Assembly (NCBI GenBank): GCA_016859345.1
Contig: CM029129.1
Coordinates: 16,224,060-16,288,059, forward strand
DNA: 64,000 nt
Direction: 5' to 3'
From: Istiophorus platypterus
Taxonomy: Eukaryota > Chordata > Actinopteri > Istiophoriformes > Istiophoridae
Under the pieces are notes generated by a model. The model worked only from the letters and a program-made list of their open reading frames with translations, was not told the origin of the DNA and searched no databases. Numbering within the stretch: the first letter of the stretch is position 1; every line of letters begins with the position of its first letter. Positions 1 to 16,300 of the stretch are shown one piece after another. The translations under genes and the position numbers were made by a program.

Positions 1-3976
<3,976 letters not shown>

Positions 3977-4478
3977 TTTGATCTCGATTGCCAGCTATTC
4001 GCCCTTCTCTTGTTAAGACAGCAGTTTCCAGCTTGTCAAGGGAAACCCACGCCACCGGTGTCTGTCTGGCTGACGACACCCACCACCAGACTCTCGCGTG
4101 GTCTACCGGGAAATGTAGTCCGTGTAGTTTGCAGGCGTGGTGTCGTTTGATATTAAACAAACTAGCCACCGAACTATTACCTCGATGCAGCTAATAACAA
4201 CGCGGTCAAATGTGAATCTTTTCGTGCAAAGCTGTCGGACCCGTCGACGTGAATTTAAGCAATCGCGACCGAATACGGACACGGATGCGACACTAACGTC
4301 CGTCGTCGGGGCCTGCGTTACGACAGTTCGTCCCGTGTTGCCATGCCGTAAAACACTTTGCCCGACCTGCCAGTGGAGAGAGACAGAAGGCCTTAAAGCT
4401 TATAAATTTATAGACGATGAGAGTAGGCTTATCAAAACGCACTTTCATTTTATAGACAGTATTGTAGTCTTTCTCACG
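3977..4478. promoter_or_regulatory. Shared divergent promoter of lars1 and rbm27
   Basis: Only 502 bp separate the two divergent start codons (3976 on minus, 4479 on plus), so both 5' UTRs and core promoters must lie here or overlap it. By eye the DNA is CpG-rich compared with the AT-rich introns around it. It carries a match to the ZNF143/Staf-type element at 4108-4121, and I see no well-placed TATA box for either gene. These are typical features of housekeeping bidirectional promoters. Open reading frames of up to 134 codons cross the interval but show no recognisable protein. Confidence 0.8.
4108..4121 (-). promoter_or_regulatory. ZNF143/Staf-like promoter element
   Basis: On the minus strand the sequence reads GGACTACATTTCCC. 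It matches the ACTACAWTTCCC core recognised by ZNF143 (Staf), an element often found in bidirectional housekeeping promoters. It lies 132 bp upstream of the lars1 start and 358 bp upstream of the rbm27 start. The assignment rests on motif match and position only. Confidence 0.6.
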
Positions 4479-7400
4479 ATGATCATAGAGAATGTGGAAG
4501 CTCTGAAGTCGTGGCTGGCAAAACTCCTGGAGCCGATGTGAGTGGCGAATTGAAATGACATTTAGCTCGCATGCTACGCAGACGCGCTAACTGCCTAGCC
4601 AAGCGGGTTAGCCTGGAATCAATGGGGACTTGCTAGAAACTGGTGGCAAATTCTTGCACGAGTTAGCGAGCCGCCGTCGCCGCTAGCTGGCCTTTGGTTG
4701 CGAAGAGAGACGTCGTGGCTTTTCATTAACTAAATGGGGAAAATCAGCGCTAGGCGTAGTGTGTATGTCCGTGTCTGTTGCACTGTTATTTCAGGATAGC
4801 CAGGCACGTTGTTGGCCCACGATAATGTAACTTTATCACAGCTCTGTAGCAAGCCAGCAAACTGCAACAGATAACCTTACTTACGCGCTTCTACTTGGGG
4901 TTTAAATAGCAAACCGTTAAAACGTATTTGCATGTACCTGGCTTTGCTTTAATGAGCTATAATTCATGTGTTGTGCTGGGTTCTTAAAATAACAAGAGTC
5001 GTTTGCTCTTAAAGTTACCATAGTTACAGTCTTGCACTCATTCCTCCTTCTCTTTCAAATGTAAAATCATCTAACAGTTGAATTACAAGTGGGCACAGAT
5101 GTTGCCAAAGAAAGCACACGAACGCTTTGATGGCTTTAATATTTAGCAAAGTTGATTTAAGAGGAACTGGTGTATAGAGGGCTCGATGATGTTAACGCAT
5201 AGGCACTGGTAAACAGGTGATGCAGTAACAGTCCCTCGCTGTCTCAAATATTATGGCATGTTCTTGAAAGTGCTGCAAGGTTGCTGCACTCTGTCACTTT
5301 TTGCATCATATGGTGCATAGCAGTTAGTTGAATCTTGATGTGGAAGCTTTGTTCGGTTTGCAAAAAGAGTTCTCACTGAATTTTTTTTTTTTTTTCAAAT
5401 TATAATTAGCATAGTTGCAGGCTCATTAACCTCCCATTCGTAAAAAAGCCTTCAGGGAATCCATATTTCCAAGGCCTGCTTTCTCTTTTTTAGTTGCTAA
5501 TTTGTGATATAGCAGGGTTTGCCCGGTTAGTGTTTTTGTCTGTTATTGTATAAGGTACTAAAAATCCATTTGATTTTTTTTAGATCAGATGGAATCAAAG
5601 GTGGTCTTCAGAGTTAAGTTTTATCCAGATGAGGAATTAGTAGTGATGTATTAGTTATATATTAGTTTGGAGTTCTTGTGTGCTTTCATGGGGCTTTTAT
5701 TATGTTGGATTGTGTTGAATTATAAAATTGAATTCAATATTCTGTCTCTGTTTTGTCTCCTCCTTTGGTCTCCCCTCTGTCGCGCTTTAAATAGTTTGCT
5801 AAAGGCTTCATTGTGTTCTACTTTTTTTATATTATTGTTAAATTAAGATTTTGGATATCTGATATTGACAAGAAATATTTTCACTTGCAGATGTGATGCT
5901 GACCCCTCTGCATTAGCCAACTATGTGGTTGCTCTTGTGAAGAAGGACAAACCGGAGAAAGAGCTGAAAGCACTTTGTGCTGATCAGCTTGATGTCTTCC
6001 TACAAAAAGGTATGAACTCCACACAAAGCATTCATGCCTATGTGACTAAACACAACTTGCTGTTTTGGTACAGAGCCTAGCCATTGCTGGTTGATACAGT
6101 TTTGTATAAGTTTTCACTGCAGCAGAGATTTCCATCATTTGGCAAACAAGGGAACAGCTTTTGTCTTACCCTCTTCATACATCCCACAGACAATAGAGGC
6201 TTAGCAGTTATGTAACAAATCCTTTTGGAACTACAACCGGTGGCATTATTGAAACTTTCAGTGAAATTATTATTTCCCAATAGTGGCTAAATTGATGAAA
6301 AAAATAAATTTTCTAGCGATTTCTATTAATAGTCCCAGTGGTCCAGTATTCCAGAAGTCATATGTATTGCCAAGAGGTAGTCATACTTGGTCTCACACTG
6401 AATGTTATTTGCATTCAACAAGCAGATATCATGTTAACAGAGCAAAAGATTTATAACTGGTGAGATCTTCGAAATGCACAGAAAATAAGTGTCTTTTAAA
6501 GTTCCCTCCACACCATTAATTTAAATCATAAATTCAGAGGTGTAATAAGCTGTAAATTATCACCATCTATTACTTATAAAAAGATGGATGAAGCGTCTCC
6601 ACTTCCTCTCACTGTTCAGAATTGGAGCCAAAATATCAGTGGATACAGACATTGCCATCTTGCGCTGGTAACATCATTTTGGGCCAGAATCTGCACAGAA
6701 GTGATCAGTGGGTTGAGCCACAGTATCACGGTCCCACCTATACACCTGCCTTACTCAATCCTTAGCACACATACAGCTGTCAATCATTACTTTACACCCC
6801 CTTTTTAGAGCATCACACAGCTAATTAGAACCAAGCTTATAAGGACTTGAATGTATTTCAGCATGATAAGAACTACCTAAAATGACAGAAACCATCTTCT
6901 GGTAAAATTTATTTAACATGTACTTTGGGATTTTTTAGTTTGGCCCATCTGTTACCGAATGGGTGGGGTACATGACCTTTACCTCAGACAGCCAACATCG
7001 GTCAATCGAAATTTTCTGGCTTCACTTTCTGGCAGCTGTCATGTCGTCCAACTTTATATACAGTCATTAGTGTATCCTCAATATGGCCACCTATATCATT
7101 AGAAAGTACTAACCTGTATTACATAAAGCATCAACTTGTTTGGCTGGAGTTGAGTTGTACTGTCTGTCCTTGCATGGTTGAAATGATTATTTAATGGTTT
7201 CATTTTACTTTTAATTGTATAGTATTACAATCAAAGAAGGACAATGACTTTATCTCATGTTTAGAGTACTGGGTTTTAAATTTGCAGTTTGAGTTTTTGC
7301 TGCAAAAAAGCTGCCAATATAAGTTCAAATTCAAAGACACATCTTTAATCATTCATGAACAAAAGCACAGTGCAAGAATGCAAAGGAGTTTATTAAGTCA

Positions 7401-10400
7401 TAAGGCCATCAGTACTTTATTATCTTAAACTTTTGTCTTTGGAATATCATGCTTAAATATAGTAGTCAAATAAACGATACAACCTATTTCCCTGAATGTA
7501 CTTTCAATTCTTTTGTGGATTGCATTTGTTCCTTTATGTCCTTTTTCTAATATGTATTATGTTTTTCAAGCAGTTATTTTCCCTGCTTGTCCTGATGCAG
7601 TTTCTGTGTTTGTTATTCATTTACAGTTTTTTGGGCTTTGGATATATTTATTTTGGCCAGGAGCAGAGAAACATGAATTGTAGTGTGATTCAGGAGGGAT
7701 GTCAGTGCATTTCATGCCTGAAGGCCAAAAAAAAGATTATATCTATTTACATGCGTCATATTTTCATTGCAGAGACCACAGGATTTGTGGATAAACTTTT
7801 TGAATGTCTGACAACTAAGAACTATCTGGGAAATCCTGCTGCCAAGGAGGCTCCTAAAGAGGAGGTCAAACCACCTGCAGTCAAGTCTGATGTTGTGGAG
7901 GTATGAAAAATGCTTAGAAATGCCTACACTTGGAAATGAATAGCTCGTCTGTGGTCACACAACAAATTTTCGTTCAAGTGATTATGTAGATAAGTGGGTA
8001 GAGCAAAACACAAAAATGGGCTTTCTGTTTAGATTAAAGGATTTGAGAAGTATCTCAATGTGTGTTTTTAGACATGGCGTTCATTCAGCTATCTTGACCT
8101 TTATAACCAATATTCTTTCCAGACTGAGAAGAAAATGCTTTTAACCAGATCTTCGGACCTTAAATCTCTTTCTGTTTTCAAAGTATAAGTAAGAGAAGTG
8201 TGTAAGCTGTAACTGTGGTTTTTTTTTTGTTCCCTCAAGGCTGAAACTCCAGAGGAGGAGAGAGAAAACAGGTGGAGGAGAAGTCCTTTGAGAAACCGCT
8301 CTGACTTCAATGAGTCCAGGTATGGTTCTGGCTTATTTATATTTTTCAGCTCAGCCTAATGACTAAACACAAGGCATATGCAGATATTATTCTGCCGTGT
8401 GAGATGTACAACACTCATATTCCTGCCTAATGCTGAAATTTCCAATACAGAGGGCCTTCCTTTCTTACTGCTGAGGAAAACCCATCATTTTGCATGACCT
8501 AGTTGTGCAGAGATAATGATGTGGGTATATTTGCATGGTTAGTTCCATATCCCCTGAGTCTTGCTTTTAGCTTGATGAAATCCCTGGTGTCCAGTAGCCT
8601 GTCCCTTGTCTATAACACATCTATTCCATAAGAGATAGGAAAGTACAGAAATTGTTATACTGTCATTCAGAACAACAGTTTATGTCATGTTCTTGGGTAA
8701 TTTATATTTTGCAACATCAACTCAGTTAAATAACATAGCCATGCCATACACATCACTAACTTTGAGTTTGTCTATATGGCATAAATAATGGTCACTTTAA
8801 CAACAATCTTTTACTGTGCAAAAGATTCAGTTAATGAAACTCAATACTTCCTGTGGATTTTAACTAAAAACAGCTTTTCAGGGAAAGAAAGGGAATACGC
8901 CCCTAGAAATAATTAAATTGCTGTAATGTAAAATAGATGGAGAAATGTGTGTTTAACAGCAAGCGGCAGTAGCAGCATAGTAACACAGTGTATTGGAGTA
9001 AATGAGAAAGAAAAGAGGCTTTTACTAAAATATGATCAAAATATTCCCAAAAATAAATTGAAATCACTGGGCATTAGAACCTTTTATCTAATAACAACTC
9101 ATCTCAACTAAAAGCATGGTTCTATCTTCTGTACAGTGCCACTAGAACCCTGTTAAATATGAGTCTGACCTATGCATTTAATAAGGCGTAAAGATAATAA
9201 TTTAAATGTATGCCCTTGACCCATCAACCACACAGGAGCCGCGATGACAGAAGGCGAGATGAGCGCAAGCGCCGTGACTTTGACAGGCACGGGAAAAGCA
9301 GTAGTGACTCCCATCGTGAGCGGGAGCGGCATGAGCGTCGCAGGGGAAGCCCCCGTGGGAGGAGCTACAGCCGCAGCCGCAGCCGGAGCAGGAGTGGCAG
9401 CCGAGGAAAGAGCAGGGACAGGGAGCACAGAGGAGGCAGAGGTAAGAAAGTTCCCTGGCACCCCACCCCCCCACAACCAATAACAACAGCACAGGGGACC
9501 AGACCCAGGAGTGTAGAAGTTCTTGAAGCTCCTTTCGGCACAGTTGAACTGTGCATTAGTGATGCAGAGATGCAGCAGGACACTTCCTTGGTGTGAGGTG
9601 ATTGAGATCATTGAGAGGGGACTGAATGGAGATCTGGGTGTAGCCGTGTTGGACATTTGGACAGTGTCACTGGGATTTGTTATTGATAAGGAAACAATGT
9701 GGACAGCTGTGCAGTCACATCGGTGGGGATTCAACACCACGGGCTGGAATTGGCTTTATTTACCGACAGGTTAATCTTCATCTCTAAGTGTTTAGCATGA
9801 TGAGAGAAATAGCTGCTTTTAAAGAGTTCTCAATGTACAGGGTTTAAATTTCTGCTACAGTCCATTACTTACTGTTAATATTTGTTTTTGTTTTGTTAAA
9901 ATACATGTCTATTTCTGCTTGTTTTTAACAGACTTCAAGTCAAAGTTTGAGGTAGACAGAAAGGATACCGATGGCTACAACTCTTCAACCACATCCGGCT
10001 CCCAGCAGCAGCATCCCCCGCCTCTCCTGCCGCTGCCCACACCTCCGCACCCTTTTTCCTCCTCTTCCTCATCGTCCACTGGAGTGTCAGGAGCTGGAGG
10101 CGTTCCCATAGCAACACTGGCTCACCTGCCTGATAGCACCACAGATAGCTGGTCTGGCTACTATGGCACCCAGAGGCAAGATGGTGTCGGCAAGCCATTC
10201 AACAAGAGCGGTTCACTCAAACAGCGTTGCAGGGATTATGATGGTAGGAATAGAGTGATGAGTGGCGAAAGCTACAGACTTTGTTCAAACGGGAAAAAAA
10301 GTCGATGTAGAGCCTATTTGACATTGTAAGGTTTGCTCTGGCTATCTCTGGGTTATTGATTGCTTTGTTTAGTCTCATCACTGACCCCTGTTTAGCACTC

Positions 10401-13306
10401 ATTATCTTGTCCCCAGTGAGAGGCAGGAGAGCAAGCAGGTTTGCACCCAACTCTCCACAGAGACACTAGAGGGTTTAAACTTACCTGCTGTCCCTGAAGC
10501 ACACTGTTATCTGTCACAGTGCTGAAACACACCCAGTAGGGACCCCATGCCTTAATGAGACTGTGGGGTAAATACATGCCCTGTGTGTCTTAGCTGTTTT
10601 GAACTTCAACAGCTGGTCGTCTTATTTTATCCCATTACTCTTTTGTTTGTTCTTATTTTTCCTTATCCTTAGAGGCAGATCATGTTAGGTTTAGGTAATC
10701 AGAGGTATCTGGAGAAAAAATACCCAGAAGATTTGTAGGTTTTCCTAAGAGAATGTTTATGTTGCGTTCAAACTTCTAAAACATATATGTATTTATGCAT
10801 GAAAAATCAAAGTTTTGCCTTTTTTTTTCCCACAGAAAAAGGATTTTGTGTACGTGGCGACCTTTGTCCATTCGACCACGGCAACGACCCTCTCATCGTG
10901 GATGACGTCAATCTACCAAATATGATTCCATTCCCTCCCCCACCTGTTATGCCCCCCGCGGGCATGCCCATGCCCCCAATAACTGAGCCACCCCCTTCCC
11001 TCAGAATGCCTTCGATGCCACCCTATGGTCAGCCACCACCACCGGGCGTCTTCCCCATGACTGGTAAGTGGTACTTCTACAAACTGCATATGTTCTGCAT
11101 TTTGATGTGTGTAGTAATGATTTTAATGGCCAGTAGAGTTATGAAAGTATCTTATGATCACTATAAACCACTGCAGATAGTGGAAAAAACATTATATTTG
11201 GAAAAGTCCTATCACTTCTGGTCACCTCTAAGTGACTACCCTCTTTTTGTTTTCCCCACCAAGTCCGTTAAACAACATGATTATATGTTGTTATGACAGG
11301 TTTGACAGATTAAAAATCTCTTCTTAAGTGTAATCCTTAATTTTATGTATATTTTTGTGTGTTTTCACAATGGCGTCTATCGCTGATACAGAGGAGTTAG
11401 ACAAAAAACTAATTTTGTGCTCGGGGATGGAAGTGAATGGTTAATTTCAATGAAATAATTTTGTTATTTCGGTAATTTCTTAGGCCCTTTTTCATTTCTC
11501 CCTTGTTATTACCTGTTGGAAGAAAATAGTTTTCCATGAGACAGCTCTGCTTCTGGGCAAATCTTACATACCATCTTCCCTTTCAGTTCCACAGTCAATG
11601 AGCATCTTATATTTGAACCTTTATTTTTATTATTAATTTTACCTTTTTTATTACGAATGTTTTGTTCAATTTATAAAATGGTTGCTCAGTATGATGGAGG
11701 AAAAAAGTTTCAATTCGGAGGAAAAATACAGGGCAGAAAAAAACTGTAGCTACTGCATTATAGCACTCGAGTCGACTTATTTAACAGCTGATAGTTTCCA
11801 TAGTTTTATTTTCAGATGATTATATTCCTCAATAATGGGCTGTATGACATTTTTGTCTTAGGCTGGTATGTCTGAGACATGAGTGTGGACCTTTCAGATT
11901 TGCTTTAGTATTGCTTTTGCATACCGGTAATTCTTCTCTTTGCTGGAAACATTTAGATATCCGTGTTTTATTGTTGCTGCATGAACTTGAGTTAATGAGC
12001 AAACTTCCTGCCACCTCTCCTGTCATAGTAAAGCAACCATTGTGCCATGAAAAAAGTTAAAGTAGTTCAAAAGACAGACTCACTGTCATACCTGTCATTA
12101 TACCTGAGACATTAGCTTGGGCTTGTGTCTCCCTCAGGACCCCCACTGATAGCAACCAGTGGGATTGATACACCCAACCACCAAGCAGCAATCACATCTT
12201 CTCCTCCTATTGGACCGCCTGGTGTGGGGCTGCCGCCTACTCTTCCTCCTCCTCCTCCTCCTCCACCTCCTCCTCCTCCTCCTTCATCCTCGTCTGTGTC
12301 TCTGCGTCCCCAATATGTCCAGTCTGAGTGTAAGCAGCAATGCTTTTCCTATTCAGATTGGGACTGTGTGTTTTGGAGGCGACATTGCTGGGGCTTTTTG
12401 TTTTAGTGTGCTTTTATTGATAATTGTGATGATTTTATTTTATTGAATTTTAGTTTTCCTTTGTGTTCAGTTTATACCTAAAGTAGACCAGACTTTATTA
12501 AGTTGAAATTTAATGACCAAGCCAGCTAGAGTTGAGTATCTTACTGTTTTCTTTCATTTTGATTTGGTCTGTGTGTGATGTTGTAGTGTATGCACTGTGC
12601 GATGTCCATGTAGTGTATTTCTTTAGGTAGCAGTAACAGCTGTTGACCAGAGGGTAGCACTGTTTATTCACATAAGACAAAGTAGCTCCGAGCAATTATC
12701 AACTCTACTGCATCCAGTTGTGTTGAGTGCTTTCCTCATAATTCTGCTCATGAATATTTCTGGTAATACAGAAAAGAGAAAAGTGGGTGTAATTTTATTT
12801 AATTACAAATTCAGTGTTTTGACCTTAATTCAACTCTTTATAGCTAAAATTACAACTGTCACGAAAGGTCCCAAAATGTTACATTTTTCCTTTATTTTAA
12901 ACTAAAATGTAACCTAGTATAAAAACAATTATCCTATGGTGTGCCATCATGTTTATATTGGGTTTTTTTTCAATTAGTGTAATTGTACTTAGTTTTTTCA
13001 TATGTGCATTTTTATAAATTTATTGTCACATTAACATTTATTTTAATTACTACTCAGAGTTGTATTTAACATAGAAAGTCACAGATTTATATTTTTTCTA
13101 TTCTACTGGATTGTGTGCATAATAAGTCATTGATTGCCAGGCACTATTTATTTATTTATGTAGGACTGCTTGATTTTAATGTGTAATTTCATTTTGTGTT
13201 CTGTGTGTAAACAGTTTTTTTTTTCACATTTTTCTAAACATTTTTTGTATATCCCAGCTAACTGTGTGTGTGTGCGTGTGTGTGTGTGCGCGTGTGTGTG
13301 TGCGCC

Positions 13307-13354
<48 letters not shown>

Positions 13355-16300
13355 TATTTTTATGAATTAGATAACTATGATCCAGAGGGCTACAACCCAG
13401 AATCCCCAGGCCTGACAGCCGCAGGTCGTAACCCATACCGTCAGTTCATTCCCCGGGTGCAAACCCAGCGCTCCAACCTCATCGGCCTCACTTCCAACGA
13501 AGGTCAAGGCTCCAGAGGTAGCAAGTATTTCCCTTCTCAATACAATTAATCCTTACTCAACGCACTGATGCTAGTGTAATTAGGACAGTTTTGCTCCTAT
13601 TGCCATAGCTTGTATTGATTATTATCTTTTTTTGTGCCTTTGTCTCCATCTTCCAGCTGCAAACATAGTGATCCAAACAGAGCCAGCGACTGCAGTCAGC
13701 ACTCCTGGAAGTAATGTGTCCCGTTTCAACTCAGAGCAGGACAGCAGGAAGAGAAACATGGGACATAGTACAGCTGAGGGACCTGCAGCTAAAAAACCCT
13801 GGATGGAAAAGTAAGAATTCAGTGACGAATCAATTAAATGAGAAAACTGAAAGGGGGGATAACACTACCCTATAATGAAAAATCTTAAACTTGGTTACAT
13901 GTAATCTGTACTGCATCCGCTTTATGTCCAACAATTCAATCACACAAATCCACCAAAAGAAAACGAAATTTAGAGAATTTACACAATAGAAATAGTTGTT
14001 GCTGACATGCAAGAGAGTTCTCATTTGTCATTGCAGCAAAGCACTGCAAAAAAGGAAACTAAAAGTATCTTGACATATTTTCATAGCAAAAGTAATGCTA
14101 AAAACATTTGTCTACATACAGAAACAGTGACTGTTTATTTTATTTGAAAGCAAGCATGGAGCTTTGAAATTTGTAGTGAAGCTTTTAGTTCTGTATGAAG
14201 TGCCTTAATAGCCTGGAGACCTAAGGGTGATCCTAGACACTTAGTACCTTTAGTGAAGAGATGCCACTTGCTGGCCACTTGAAGTTTAATCAAACAAATT
14301 CATGCCTCATGCCATTTCCGATTACTGCTAAGAGAGCCTTGTTTGAAGCCTAGGTGACACACAGGTCTTTGGCTGATCATTTTTTTTGTACACTTGTGGG
14401 AAGCAAGTACGAACAAACGTGCCCATGACTGGGAGGTTCTAACCGTAATCCATCTTTAGTGTCAAGCAGGCTGAAATGTGTTCCTCTTTCTCACGTATAA
14501 CTGTTACATAGACAATGAAATTGAACCTACACTGATGACCTGGAGGTTCAAGCTTTCTGAAATCCTATGAGCTATCATTTTAAGTGATCTGTCCAAAAAG
14601 TTGATTAGCTTTTCTTGTTTTTCCATTATCTTCAATGTCAATGTCTTGACAAACATACACACACTCTCTCTGTTTCAGACCAAACTTTAACAACCAACAT
14701 AAGAGCAGTTTTCCCAAGAGGAATCACTATGTGAACACCAAGCTGGAGGTGCGCAAGATCCCACGTGAACTCAACAATATCACCAAGCTCAATGAGCACT
14801 TCAGCAAGTTTGGAACCATTGTTAATATTCAGGTAAAATGCATTATTGGCTCTTTTGCACTAAGCAAACCTGCAAATTGATAGATTTGTTTTAATTAACA
14901 AATGTTGGCACTATTAGTTATCATAGAAGCATTAAATCCATGAGAGTAAGAGAACCTTGATTTGTTAAAAAGTTCATTTTCTTTTGCATTTTTCAAGATA
15001 CATAATAGAAAAACAGTGCAGGATTCACACTAGTTGCTGGACAAAATGTAAGAGGCATCACATTTACAACTTGAAAAATGACTGGCAGGGCTATACCGAT
15101 GCCCTCTTCATAACTAGCCTTAATCTGCATCTTGGGTGATCTGATCACAAGAAGTGAGCTCTGAGTACATCACTTCACACTCGCCATTAAAATGCGTTTC
15201 CACAAGCGTTGCAAGTGACCATTTGTGATCTGATCAAGAATCCCTGCTCTATGTGCAAATAAACACACACATCAGTTTTGTTTGCAAAGACTAAATGCAT
15301 TGTTGTTTTTAACCGGCAGGCGGCAGCGATGCTTTTCCCATTCTTTCTCTGCAATGAAAAAGAACAAAAACAATACAGCTGGGTCTGTTCCTTGGCATGT
15401 TCCAGACAATCCAAACGGCCCAAAATGTTTGACACATTAATAATATATTTCTTTAGACTTTTGAAAATTTTTCAGATGTTGTGGCCAGTGTACATAGTTT
15501 TTACAACTTCACTTTGTTTGCAAATTAGTATATACTTCCGCTTACGCAGAAGAAATCAGTTGAGTTGGCCGTCCTACCTTGTGGCCCAGGACACATTTAC
15601 ATACACACACTAAAAGAATGTAACCACCTCCGAATGTGGTCTGAGCGATCAGATCTCAAAGTTACATTAATGCATCTTGGGTGGATTCACAACTGTACTT
15701 TGAACTTTCCACTTGTGATTGGTTCACCCAAGGTGAGTTTTAATGCCAGGTATGAACAGGGAGTTGAAGAACAATAAAAATTAAGCTAACCTTTTAAATA
15801 TCATAAAATGTGAATGCCAGAATACAATATGTTAAATATACTGTCAAAATAATGTTGGTCATTCTACTTAAGAGAATGCCCTGAATCCACTGGATGGGGA
15901 AATTTGGCTATTTTTCATATCCAGCAACTAGTTCATTAAGTTCGGTCATGAAGAAAAATGTCTTTCATCATATACGTACACCTAACATGCTTGGTCTACC
16001 TTCAATACAGGTTGTGTTTGGTGGAGACCCAGAGGCAGCATTGATTCAGTACACAAAGAATGAAGAGGCCAGACGAGCCATATCCAGTATTGAAGCAGTC
16101 CTAAACAACCGCTTCATCCGTGTGTACTGGCACCGTGAGCCTGGCACCAACAACACAGGCCTTCAGCAGCAGGAGCAGAGCTCAGGGAGCCAAGCATCTG
16201 GATCAGCCCCCAACCAGGGGCTGCAGCACAGCAACGTACATAAGGTTAGTTTAAAGAGCTAAAATATATACAAGTCCTTTTATGCTGATCTCTTGGTCTT

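Noticed and set aside
9153..9740. 195-codon minus-strand frame
   Set aside because: Lies opposite the Arg/Ser-rich exon 5 of rbm27 and its flanking intron; codon bias from RS repeats keeps the opposite strand open.
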